DNA from: Lachnospiraceae bacterium UBA1760
GTDB lineage: Bacteria; Bacillota; Clostridia; Lachnospirales; Lachnospiraceae
Direction of reading: 5' to 3'
NCBI GenBank assembly: GCA_002314775.1
Contig: DCHE01000046.1
Coordinates: 1-27,955 of the forward strand
DNA length: 27,955 bases
Shown: positions 8,425 to 17,100 of the stretch, piece after piece
Position numbering within the stretch: the first letter of the stretch is position 1
How the letters are laid out: every line of letters begins with the position of its first letter
Notes under the pieces: model-generated
The model's database searches: none
What the model was told of the DNA's origin: nothing
The model's input: only the letters and a program-made list of their open reading frames with translations
Translations under genes and position numbers: made by a program

Positions 8425-8466
8425 ATGTCGGAGAGGAGAAGAGATTCAGATGATATTTCAACTTGA
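8425..8466 (+). other. Possible 13-codon upstream ORF overlapping the next gene
   Basis: AGGAG at 8413-8417 stands 7 nt before the ATG at 8425. The frame encodes MSERRRDSDDIST and stops at 8464-8466, inside the yedF-like gene that starts at 8450 in another frame. The gene's own site, AGGAG at 8434-8438, lies within this small ORF. It could couple or tune translation, but chance is not excluded. Confidence 0.25.
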
Positions 8467-9091
8467 TACAAGAGGAATGTATCCACAGGCGATAATTCCA
8501 AGCTTAAACAATATGATGGAAAGAATAGATGTAAATGACTGCATCAAGGTATTTGCTGACAATGAGTATGTAATTATGCAGGTGAAGAAGATTGCGATTA
8601 CAAGAAATTACAGCATTCAGTACAGCGGTGTTGAGAACAATTACCTGGTTGTAATTATTGGAAAGACAACCTCGGATGTTGTTTTCGAGACGACGGACAG
8701 TGCATTTCTCGATGACGAGGAGGAAGAGGCTGAGGAGGAAAATGAGTTTATTGAGGAGGGATATGTCGTTACGATAGGCTCTGACTATATCGGCACAGGC
8801 GACAAGTCTATCGGAAAGCATTTGATGAAGAATTTTGTTTATTCACTTGCCAAGCAGGAGCAGCTTCCAGAGGCTATAATCCTTATGAATGAGGGAGTGT
8901 TCCTCTCTACAAGGGATTCAGATATTATTGATAACCTGAAGTATCTTGCCACAAATGGTACAGTGGTTTACACCTGCAAGGACAGTCTTGAGTATTATGA
9001 GCTTACAAATGAGCTTCAGGTTGGAATGAAGACTGATATGACAAATATTGTGTCTATAATGAAAAAGGCTACAAAGCTGATTAATATGTAA
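8450..9091 (+). CDS. YedF-like protein (TusA-like plus DsrE-like domains), signature cysteines lost
   Basis: The 213-residue protein has the two-domain layout of YedF, a sulfurtransferase-like protein linked to selenium metabolism. A TusA/SirA-like domain (about residues 1-75) opens with FQLDTRGMYPQ. An acidic linker, DDEEEEAEEENE, spans about 88-99. A DsrE-like domain (about 105-213) includes SDYIGTGD, GKHLMKNFVYSL, MNEGV and YTCKDSLEYYEL. The CP motif of TusA domains (RGLxCPxP) is replaced by RGMYPQ, so the sulfur-carrying Cys is Tyr11. In the DsrE part the usual CGTC-type pair is reduced to Cys176. Sulfur transfer by the normal route is therefore unlikely; a binding or sensing role is possible. 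An AraC-type regulator starts 27 bp downstream, implying co-expression. The fold assignment rests on pattern likeness by eye. Confidence 0.7.
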   Translation: MIFQLDTRGMYPQAIIPSLNNMMERIDVNDCIKVFADNEYVIMQVKKIAITRNYSIQYSGVENNYLVVIIGKTTSDVVFETTDSAFLDDEEEEAEEENEFIEEGYVVTIGSDYIGTGDKSIGKHLMKNFVYSLAKQEQLPEAIILMNEGVFLSTRDSDIIDNLKYLATNGTVVYTCKDSLEYYELTNELQVGMKTDMTNIVSIMKKATKLINM

Positions 9092-9118
9092 ACAATGAAT
9101 AATAAGATGAGGTAAAAG

Positions 9119-9874
9119 ATGGATTTATCCAAGGATTGGTACAGAAGTGAATTCGTAAGTCATGAGATGCTTGAGGGTCATCGTAAGATGGAGAACGAGC
9201 TTGACTTTTATACGGCCATAGCTGACGGTAATATCGAGGTCGTACAGGCAAACTGCAATGAGCAGGCATTTATGAATCCTGAGGGAATGGGTAAGCTTTC
9301 GGAGAATCCTCTCCAGAACATAAGATATCATTTTGTTGTTACCATGGCTATGATAACAAGGTACTGCGTACACGCGGGACTTGAGCAGGAAAAGGCCTAC
9401 AATCTGAGTGATTTCTATATTCTTAAGATGGACAAATGCAGGTCTATCGAGGAGATATCCAAGCTTCATGATGCTATGTGCATTGAGCTTGTTACACTTA
9501 TGAACGATGTTAGAAAGAGCCAGATACTATCAAAGCCTATAGTTCTCTGCCTTGACTATATCTATAGTCATATGCACTACAGAATTACAATAAATGAGGT
9601 TGCAGAGTATTTAAAGCTTTCTGAAAGTTATCTTTCCAGACTCTTTAAAAAGGAGATGGGAATGCCCTTCAGCAGATATGTTATGGAGCTTAAAATTGAG
9701 AAGGCCATGAACTTACTTCAGTTCTCAGACTATTCAATAAGTGAGATTTCCTACTATCTAAGCTTCTCGAATGAGAGCCATTTTATTCAGACCTTCCAGA
9801 AATTTACAGGGGAAACTCCTTTAAAATTCAGAAGAAAGAACTTTAGAACAGAGTGGGAATTAAAGAAAAAGTAA
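9119..9874 (+). CDS. AraC-family transcriptional regulator
   Basis: This 251-residue protein carries two helix-turn-helix motifs at its C-terminus (about residues 150-243). The first is TINEVAEYLKLSESYLSRLFKKEMG. The second includes SISEISYYLSFSNESHFIQTFQKFTG and ends in the family signature TPLKFR. The N-terminal 145 residues are helical and contain NPLQNIRYHFVVT and AYNLSDFYI; this all-helical sensor is common in Lachnospiraceae AraC proteins and has no assigned ligand. The ribosome binding site is weak (GATGAGG), consistent with translational coupling to the yedF-like gene 27 bp upstream. The next gene, a GH16 glucanase, is a plausible target because a long inverted repeat overlaps its putative promoter. 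That target is inferred. Confidence 0.88.
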   Translation: MDLSKDWYRSEFVSHEMLEGHRKMENELDFYTAIADGNIEVVQANCNEQAFMNPEGMGKLSENPLQNIRYHFVVTMAMITRYCVHAGLEQEKAYNLSDFYILKMDKCRSIEEISKLHDAMCIELVTLMNDVRKSQILSKPIVLCLDYIYSHMHYRITINEVAEYLKLSESYLSRLFKKEMGMPFSRYVMELKIEKAMNLLQFSDYSISEISYYLSFSNESHFIQTFQKFTGETPLKFRRKNFRTEWELKKK

Positions 9875-9915
9875 AGTAGGTCAAGAAACTATTAAAAAGG
9901 TAAAGATTATAACAT

Positions 9916-9974
9916 AAACCTCTTTCGTTTTTGTATATTATAGTATCATCATACAAACACGAAAGGGGTTTTTT
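9916..9974 (+). terminator. Long inverted repeat: terminator that also covers the GH16 gene's ribosome binding site
   Basis: Arms 9916-9936 and 9951-9971 pair over 21 positions with one G-U and one mismatch, around a 14-nt loop. A run of T residues follows (9969-9974), as in a rho-independent terminator for the upstream pair. The right arm contains AAAGGGG (9963-9967 core), which is the Shine-Dalgarno sequence of the GH16 gene starting at 9977. A transcript reading in from upstream would either end here or hide that site; one starting in the loop would not. Confidence 0.7.
9936..9941 (+). promoter_or_regulatory. Possible -10 box of the GH16 gene inside the inverted repeat
   Basis: TATTAT at 9936-9941 lies at the edge of the hairpin loop and would start transcription near 9948, after the left arm. 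No good -35 box is present at 17 bp, so an activator may be needed. This is the only plausible promoter between the AraC gene and the GH16 start. Confidence 0.4.
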
Positions 9975-9976
9975 AT

Positions 9977-12900
9977 ATGCGTAAATTCGGAAAAATCTTA
10001 CCAGGCGCTATGGCGGTTTGCATGGCATTATCTGTAGTTTCGGTACCAGCCAAGGCTGATGCAGCTGCAACAGATTCTAGCGATGCAGTGGTAGAAGAAA
10101 CAGAGAAGGTGAATGAGGCTGAGTCTACGGAGTACAAGCTTGTATTCAATGAGGAATTCAATGATTCATATGATTCAGAGGAATTCAGGTCTAAGTGGAA
10201 TGTAGAGTTACATGAAGCTGGATGGGTTAATGAGGAGTGGCAGGAATATGTTGACTCGGAGGAGAACATCGAGATAAAAGATGGTGTCCTTAAGATTAAT
10301 CCAGTGAAGAAGGAAGAAGAGATAGTGACTCCAGGCGGAGAGGAGCAGTTTACAAATACTGATTTCTCAAATGGAATGACAGGATGGACATCGTCAGAGG
10401 CATCATGGAGCCCTGCAGAGTTTGAGCACTCTATCAGCAATGGTGCAATAACATACGATATTCAGAATGTTGGTAATGCAGATTGGAATGTTCAGTTTAA
10501 GAGAGAGAATGTATCACTCAAGGCAGGAACAACATATCATGTATCCTACAACATCAAGAGTTCAGTAGAAAGACCAATTGTGACAGGTGTTATGACCTCG
10601 GCATATTCTCCATATAAGGAGATTACACCAACAGTTGGTGCTGATGGAACAAAGGTAGAATTTGAATTTACACCATCAGTTGATGATGATACAGCAGTAT
10701 TCTACATCACAATGGGCAAGGTTACAGGACTTGATGAAGAAATCGGTGAGCATTCAATTACTATTTCAGATGTATCCATGACAACAGTTGTAAAGGAGGA
10801 GAAGTTTACAAATACTGATTTCTCAGACGGTATGACAGGATGGACATCATCAGAGGCATCATGGAGCAAGGCAGAGTTTGAAAACTCTATCAGCAATGGT
10901 GCAATAACATACAATATTTCAAATGTTGGTGAAGCAGATTGGAATGTTCAGTTCAAGAAAGAGAATGTTGCTCTTGAGGCTGGAGGAAAGTACCATGTAT
11001 CATACAATATTACAAGTACAGTTGAGAGACCAATTGCATCTGGTGTTATGACTGCATCGTATTCTCCATATAAGGAGGTTACTCCAACAGTTGGAACTGA
11101 GACAAAGAAGGTAGAATTTGACTTCACACCATCAGCAGATGATGATACAGCAGTATTCTACATCACAATGGGTAAGGTCACAGGACTTGATGAAGAAATC
11201 GGTGAGCATTCAATAACAATTTCAGACCTTTCTATGACAAAGGTTGTTGATGCAAAGCCAACTACAAAAACAAAAACAACCTACACATCAGGACGTATTT
11301 CAACACAGAACAAAGAGACATTTACATATGGTAAGTTTGAATGTAGAGCAAAGGTTCCTTCAAGCATGGGATATCTTCCAGCATTCTGGCTTATGGCTAA
11401 TGACGAGTCAGTTTATGGACAGTGGCCAAAATGTGGTGAGATTGATATCATGGAAATCATGGGTGGCAGCACAGATACACTTTACGGTACAATCCACTAT
11501 GGTCTTCCTAAGGGATCTAAGCAGGGTACATATAACGACGGAACTGATTTTTCAAAAGACTTCCATACATATACATGTGAGTGGGAGCCAGGTAAGATTA
11601 CATGGTACGTTGATGATAAGGAGTACTACACAACTAGCACTTGGTATTCAGCAACAGAGGGACAGGGAACACTTACATACCCAGCTCCATTTGATCAGCC
11701 ATTCTATATTATCTTAAACCTTGCAGTTGGTAATAAGTGGGCTGGAAGACCAAATGAAACAACAAGCTATGATGAGAGCTTTGAGGTTGATTACGTAAAG
11801 GTTTACCAGAAGGATGAAGAAGTATATGCTAAGCAGGAGGCTGAAGCAAAGGCTCCTGAAAACACATTTGATGCTCGTCAGCCAGATGAAGATGGAAACT
11901 ATATCATCAATGGTAAATTTGAAGCAGAAGAACTTGCTGATGAAGAAAACTGGGTATACTTAACTAACCTTGGTGGTGTTTCTACAGCAACAATTGCAGA
12001 CAACGAATTAACAATTGATATTACAAACGAAGGCACTGTAGATTACAGTAACCAGCTTGTTCAGGCATTGGTTCCACTGGAGAAGGGTGCTTCATATGAA
12101 ATCAGCTTTGATGCAAGTGCAACAGGCGATATCACAACAATGAACGTTGATGTAAAGGCTCCTGACTTTAACTATGCAACATATATGTCAACATATAAGC
12201 CAGAGCTTACAAGCAAAACAACTACATATACAATTCCATTTAAGATGACAGCAGCATCAGATGCAAATGCTCGTCTTGAGTTCAACATGGGTACATTTGG
12301 TACAGGTACAATTAAGCTTTCAAATGTAAGCATTAAGAAGACTGCAGATGCAGATCCAGAAGAATTAAACAAGAAGACAGTTCTTGCAAATGGAAACTAT
12401 ATCTACAATGGTAAGTTTGAAGAGGGCGAAAAGCACCTTGGATACTGGGATATCACAGAGGGCGCAGATGTATTAGTTTCAAGTCTCTCAGATGGAAGAA
12501 GATGTATTATTACTAACACTGATGAGAAAGAGATTACTTTTAGCCAGTCAGATCTTGCATTCCCAGAAGGAAAGACACTTGCATTCTCATTTGATGCAAA
12601 GACAACACATGATCAGACAGTAGAAGCGATAATCGGTGGAAATAAGTACACCTTTAATATTACAGGAGATGGAAATAAGGCTGAATACAAGGTTAAGCTT
12701 CCATCAACAACAGAATTTACAGATAAGACAGTAACAATTAAGTTTACAAACAGCATCTCTATCGACAACGTAATGCTTTGCGAGGATGCAATGATCAAGA
12801 ATGGTGATTTCAGCAACGGCTTGACAGGATTCGAGTCTTACTTTGACGCAGCAGCAAGTGCTGAGAAGGGAATCGATGCACTTAGCAATGATGGAAATGA

Positions 12901-13909
12901 CGCTCTTCAGGTTACAATAAATAATACTGGTACTCAGGATTGGAATATCCAGATGATGCAGAGAAACATCAAGCTTGAGCAGGGTAAGAAGTACAGATTA
13001 ACTTATGATGCAAAGTCTAGTATTAATAGAGAGATTCGTGTTGTATTACAGGGTCTTGAGCCAAGAGGATACGAGGTATACTCTGAGCATTCTACAGACG
13101 AGGATGCAAATGATGGTATCGTTGCATTAACAAGTGAGTACAAGCACTTCACAGAAGAGTTTGAGATGACTGCAGAGACTGATGAGGTTGCACAGCTTAG
13201 CATCTGCTACGGTGCAGTTAATGGCGCAGTAATTACTGATAAGCACACTGTAACTGTTGATAACCTTGTTCTTGAGGAGATTACAGATGAGACTGAGCAG
13301 AATCCAGATGTTCCAGATGAACCAATGGATCCAGTTGAAATCAGCAATGTAGAAGTTACTAAGAACGATGTTAGAACAGGCTTTGCAGCAACTATTGAGA
13401 TTCCAGAAGGCGTTGATAAGGAAGATGTTGAGTTTAAGGTAGTAGCAGTAAAGGACGGCGAGGAGACAGTTGTTTCTGAGTGGACAAAGGGCGAAAACGA
13501 GGTTGAGTGGACACCAGAGGTTTGTGGTGAATACGAGCTCAAGTTTATGACAAGAGTAAACGGCGATGACGAGACAATCAAGGAAGAGACTGCTGAGTAC
13601 TCATACCACCCAGCATTATCAGGTGTTTGCCAGATGGTTGATCCAGAGGGAAGAGGCTTCCTCATCGGACTTACAAATTACGATGATTTAAGCGACAAGT
13701 ATTCATGCGAGATGCTCATCCTTGACTGTACATTACTTGCTAAGGGCGAGGATGCCTGGGTTTACTCAACAGGAAGATGCGGATTCGTTGACCACATGAT
13801 GTGGACAACCTGGAATCCACAGTACGGATATTACTGGACACTCTTCAGAGTATATGATGAGAACGGTGATATGATTGATGAAATCTGCTACGGATTTGAA
13901 AACATTTAA
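9977..13909 (+). CDS. Secreted GH16 endo-beta-glucanase with five CBM4/9-like modules
   Basis: A signal peptide (residues 1 to about 28, cleavage near AKADA) marks this 1310-residue protein for export. The GH16 domain starts near residue 53 (KLVFNEEF), breaks off near 112, resumes near 434 (YTSGRIST) and ends near 613 (VDYVKVYQ). The active site GEIDIME holds nucleophile Glu488, Asp490 and acid/base Glu493, the laminarinase/lichenase pattern. The gap is filled by two near-identical 152-residue CBM4/9-like modules (122-273, 274-425). Three more such modules follow at about 641-788, 807-935 and 938-1105. An acidic/Pro linker, an Ig-like domain (about 1118-1212) and an unrecognised aromatic C-terminal domain (about 1214-1310) complete it. 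No LPXTG motif or dockerin is seen. The substrate is probably beta-1,3- or mixed-linkage glucan. AAAGGGG precedes the ATG. Confidence 0.93.
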   Translation: MRKFGKILPGAMAVCMALSVVSVPAKADAAATDSSDAVVEETEKVNEAESTEYKLVFNEEFNDSYDSEEFRSKWNVELHEAGWVNEEWQEYVDSEENIEIKDGVLKINPVKKEEEIVTPGGEEQFTNTDFSNGMTGWTSSEASWSPAEFEHSISNGAITYDIQNVGNADWNVQFKRENVSLKAGTTYHVSYNIKSSVERPIVTGVMTSAYSPYKEITPTVGADGTKVEFEFTPSVDDDTAVFYITMGKVTGLDEEIGEHSITISDVSMTTVVKEEKFTNTDFSDGMTGWTSSEASWSKAEFENSISNGAITYNISNVGEADWNVQFKKENVALEAGGKYHVSYNITSTVERPIASGVMTASYSPYKEVTPTVGTETKKVEFDFTPSADDDTAVFYITMGKVTGLDEEIGEHSITISDLSMTKVVDAKPTTKTKTTYTSGRISTQNKETFTYGKFECRAKVPSSMGYLPAFWLMANDESVYGQWPKCGEIDIMEIMGGSTDTLYGTIHYGLPKGSKQGTYNDGTDFSKDFHTYTCEWEPGKITWYVDDKEYYTTSTWYSATEGQGTLTYPAPFDQPFYIILNLAVGNKWAGRPNETTSYDESFEVDYVKVYQKDEEVYAKQEAEAKAPENTFDARQPDEDGNYIINGKFEAEELADEENWVYLTNLGGVSTATIADNELTIDITNEGTVDYSNQLVQALVPLEKGASYEISFDASATGDITTMNVDVKAPDFNYATYMSTYKPELTSKTTTYTIPFKMTAASDANARLEFNMGTFGTGTIKLSNVSIKKTADADPEELNKKTVLANGNYIYNGKFEEGEKHLGYWDITEGADVLVSSLSDGRRCIITNTDEKEITFSQSDLAFPEGKTLAFSFDAKTTHDQTVEAIIGGNKYTFNITGDGNKAEYKVKLPSTTEFTDKTVTIKFTNSISIDNVMLCEDAMIKNGDFSNGLTGFESYFDAAASAEKGIDALSNDGNDALQVTINNTGTQDWNIQMMQRNIKLEQGKKYRLTYDAKSSINREIRVVLQGLEPRGYEVYSEHSTDEDANDGIVALTSEYKHFTEEFEMTAETDEVAQLSICYGAVNGAVITDKHTVTVDNLVLEEITDETEQNPDVPDEPMDPVEISNVEVTKNDVRTGFAATIEIPEGVDKEDVEFKVVAVKDGEETVVSEWTKGENEVEWTPEVCGEYELKFMTRVNGDDETIKEETAEYSYHPALSGVCQMVDPEGRGFLIGLTNYDDLSDKYSCEMLILDCTLLAKGEDAWVYSTGRCGFVDHMMWTTWNPQYGYYWTLFRVYDENGDMIDEICYGFENI
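10340..11251 (+). repeat. Exact-length tandem duplication of a 456-bp CBM module
   Basis: Unit 1 (10340-10795) and unit 2 (10796-11251) align without any insertion or deletion at an offset of 456 bp. Matching anchors are 10348/10804, 10481/10937 and 10731/11187. Long stretches are identical at the DNA level, for example the coding region for VFYITMGKVTGLDEEIG, so the duplication looks recent or maintained by gene conversion. Both units encode one CBM4/9-like module and lie inside the split GH16 catalytic domain. Confidence 0.9.
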
Positions 13910-13973
13910 TAAAATAACAGAGTTGTAGTAAGAAAACTATAATAAGAAGCTACAATCTCAGATTTCTCCTAAG

Positions 13974-14023
13974 AGGCTGCCTGGGCTTTAAGTAATAATT
14001 ATTTAAAGCCAGGCAGCCTTTTT
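13974..14023 (+). terminator. Terminator of the GH16 gene
   Basis: A long stem, 13974-13991 with 14003-14019 with one bulged G, closes an 11-nt AT-rich loop and runs into five T residues. It isolates the GH16 gene from the sensor gene that follows. Confidence 0.9.
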
Positions 14024-14082
14024 GTTTTCTAAAGTTTTATAAGCTTGAATAAAAAAATGATGAAGAATCCTTGGAAATAGTG

Positions 14083-14088
14083 TATAAT
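14083..14088 (+). promoter_or_regulatory. Probable -10 box of the sensor operon
   Basis: A consensus TATAAT lies 67 bp before the chosen start of the HD-GYP gene. No good -35 box is seen at 16-18 bp. Its position makes the more upstream ATG at 14071 unusable, which supports the start at 14155. Confidence 0.5.
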
Positions 14089-14154
14089 TATGATATCTAT
14101 GTAGGCTTGAATATTAATAATATCAAGATATCATCAAAGCTTAAGAGGAAGAGT

Positions 14155-17100
14155 ATGAGAAAAAACAGGAAAAGTATAATCAAAAGCTTTATCGGTGCGT
14201 CTTTGGCGGTGTTACTTGGAATATCGTCTGCTTTAGCGTGCCCAAAAAGTGTAGATGCAGAAAGTATAGAAGTAGTTAACGAGAAGGTACAAAGAGAACC
14301 TGCAGCAGAAGGGGAATTGGCTGTTTCAGATAGTATTGATGCTGATGCAAAATATGAGATACTCAGTGACCAGATAATAAAGCTGTATGACAATACCAAT
14401 GGTCTTTCATCAAATGAAGCTAACGTTGTGTATCAGACAGAGGATGGATTTATCTGGATTGGAAGCTACACAGGACTTACCAGGTTTGATGGTACAGAAT
14501 TCATCAATTTTTCCCTCAATGATTCCAAGCTTCCGATGTCAGGTATCAGGTCCCTCTATCAGGACAGGTCAGGGAATTTATGGATAGGAACGAATGACAG
14601 TGGAATGTATGTCTATGACAAGGAAGAGTTTAGAGAAATCAAGGATGATGAGAATAATTCTCTTCCTTCAATAAGAACTATATGTGAGGATAAGGACGGC
14701 TCAATTTTAGCAGGAACTGCTTCTGGAATTTTTGCCTATGAGAGTGGAGCAGAAAGCTTTACTAAGAAGCACCTGGGATATCTGGATACACAGACAATTT
14801 ATACCCTTGATTTAGATGAAAATGGCGCATTATGGGGAATTGACAGCTCGAATTCAGTATTTGCAATAAAGGATGGAAAGACCTTAATCAACCTAAGCAA
14901 GGGAGATTATGTTTCCGAGGATTATTATACTCTCTATGTCGACAAGAATGAAATATATATAGGTACTATTGACAGGACTATCATCGCAGTAACTATGAAG
15001 GATGATAAGTATACAAGAGATTCATTTGACTACGAGATAATAAATACTGGAGAGCTTAATACGATTTCGTCTATATCAAAGACAAAAGATGGAAATATCT
15101 GGTTTGGCACGTCAAATGGTACAGCCTGGTTTGGCAGTGATTATGTTGTTCACACGGATGATGAGATGCTTAAGTGTCAGGCGGTTGTAGATATATTTGA
15201 GGATTATGAGGGCAGTCTCTGGCTCAGCTCATCTAAGCTGGGTGTTTATAAGATTATGGACGGAGTCATGACCCACGTTGCAAATGAATCCTCTAATCTT
15301 AATGAGTCGGTAAATGCAATAATTAAATCTGGCGAATTGTTCTATATTGCTACTGATACGGGACTTGCGGTGTGTAATGCTGATATGGAGCCTTACGAGA
15401 GCGAGCTGGTTGATGTATTTAAGAGTCTTAGAATAAGAGATGTTATGTCGGATAAGTATGGAAATATCTGGATTAGTACCTACAGCGAAAAGGGACTTGG
15501 ATATTACGATGTAAGAACCGGAAGTCTTAAATTCTATACAGATGAGGATGGAATGCTCAGCAACTGGATTAGAAAAACCTATCAGTTAAGTAATGGTGAT
15601 GTTGCTGTTCTCACCTCCTATGGAGTCAACATAATCTCAAATGGCAAGATAACAAAAAGCTACGGAATAAACGAAGGACTTACAACTCCGCTCGCTCTTT
15701 GTATGATTGAGGATGAGGACGGCTCTCTGCTTGTTGGTACAGATGGTGGCGGAGTCTTCAGAATAAAAGATAAGATGGTTAGTCATGTGGCTGATAATGG
15801 CTTTGACGCGTTTGATGTTGTACTTAGACTCTATGATGATAAGGAACAAGGCGGAATCTGGATCAGCTCAGGAAACAGCTTGTATTTCTACGACAGGGCA
15901 ACCTCCCTTATGAAGGAAATAACTGTAATTCCATTGGGAGTTGGAAGCGTTATGGATGTTTATACTCAGAATGGAATAACATATGTTGTAAAGAGTAATG
16001 GAGTATATATCACCAGCGCATATGCACTCAGGGACAATTCGACAGAGGATATGGTTTTCTATGGTCAGGAAAGCGGACTTACTGGCAATATGAATGCGAA
16101 TGCATGGAATTATTATTCAGAGGAAGTGATATATTTTTGTACCTCAATGGGAATCTGTGGAATAGATGGTTCAGGAGAAATTTCGGACCGAATTCCTGCC
16201 AAGATAGCAGTTGACAGCATCAAGATTCAGACGAATTCAAAAGATGAATACTGCTCCTACGAGGATATCATATCGGGAAAGGTAATCGAATTACCTAGCG
16301 ATACAAAGCGACTCACTATTGATTTTGCATGCCTTTCATACACTGGATCAGACTGTGAGATTCATTACCAGCTTGAGGGCTTTGATGAGGAACAGAATCT
16401 GATTGATGCTGCGGTTTATTCCGCAACCTACACAAACCTGGCGGGTGGTGAATATACCTTCAATTTCACGGCTTATACACATTACAACGTAAGCTGTGAG
16501 AACCCGATAACGATTAAATTTGTTAAAAAATATAAGCTTATTGAACGCTGGTGGATACATCTTATCCTGTTTATCGCATCCCTTGCACTGATTGGCACAA
16601 TCACAATAATCTACACAAAAAGAAGGACTAAGAAGGCCCTGGCGGAGCAGGCAAGATATAAAAACATCACAGATCAGTCGCTTCAGACTATCGCGAACAC
16701 AGTCGATGCCAAGGACAAATACACAAATGGTCACTCAATTAGAGTTGCAACCTATTCCAGAGAGATTGCAAAGAGACTTGGTCTTTCAGAGAAGGAGCAG
16801 GAGGAGATTTATTTCACTGGACTTCTCCACGATATCGGAAAGATAGGTATACCTGATGCAATTTTAAATAAAAAGGGCAAGCTCACTGATGAGGAGTTTG
16901 CGGTCATGAAGAGTCATACAACCATCGGCTCTAATATTCTGAAGGATTTAGAGATTCTTCCGGAAATTGGTGATGGTGCAAGATGGCATCATGAAAAGAT
17001 TGATGGAACGGGATATCCTGATGGACTTGTGGGAGATAAAATTCCGTACAGGGCACGAATTATCTGTGTTGCGGATTCCTATGATGCGATGTCAACCAAC

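Noticed and set aside
13207..13665. Long minus-strand frames opposite the GH16, fruA and GH3 genes
   Set aside because: They mirror strongly biased plus-strand coding sequence, have Ser-rich low-complexity products and lack ribosome binding sites.
14071..14154. Longer N-terminus for the HD-GYP sensor
   Set aside because: ATG 14071 has no ribosome binding site and lies upstream of the -10 box; it would also put 28 residues before a normal signal peptide.
14024..14154. c-di-GMP riboswitch before the HD-GYP gene
   Set aside because: The conserved GEMM core was not found in the short leader.
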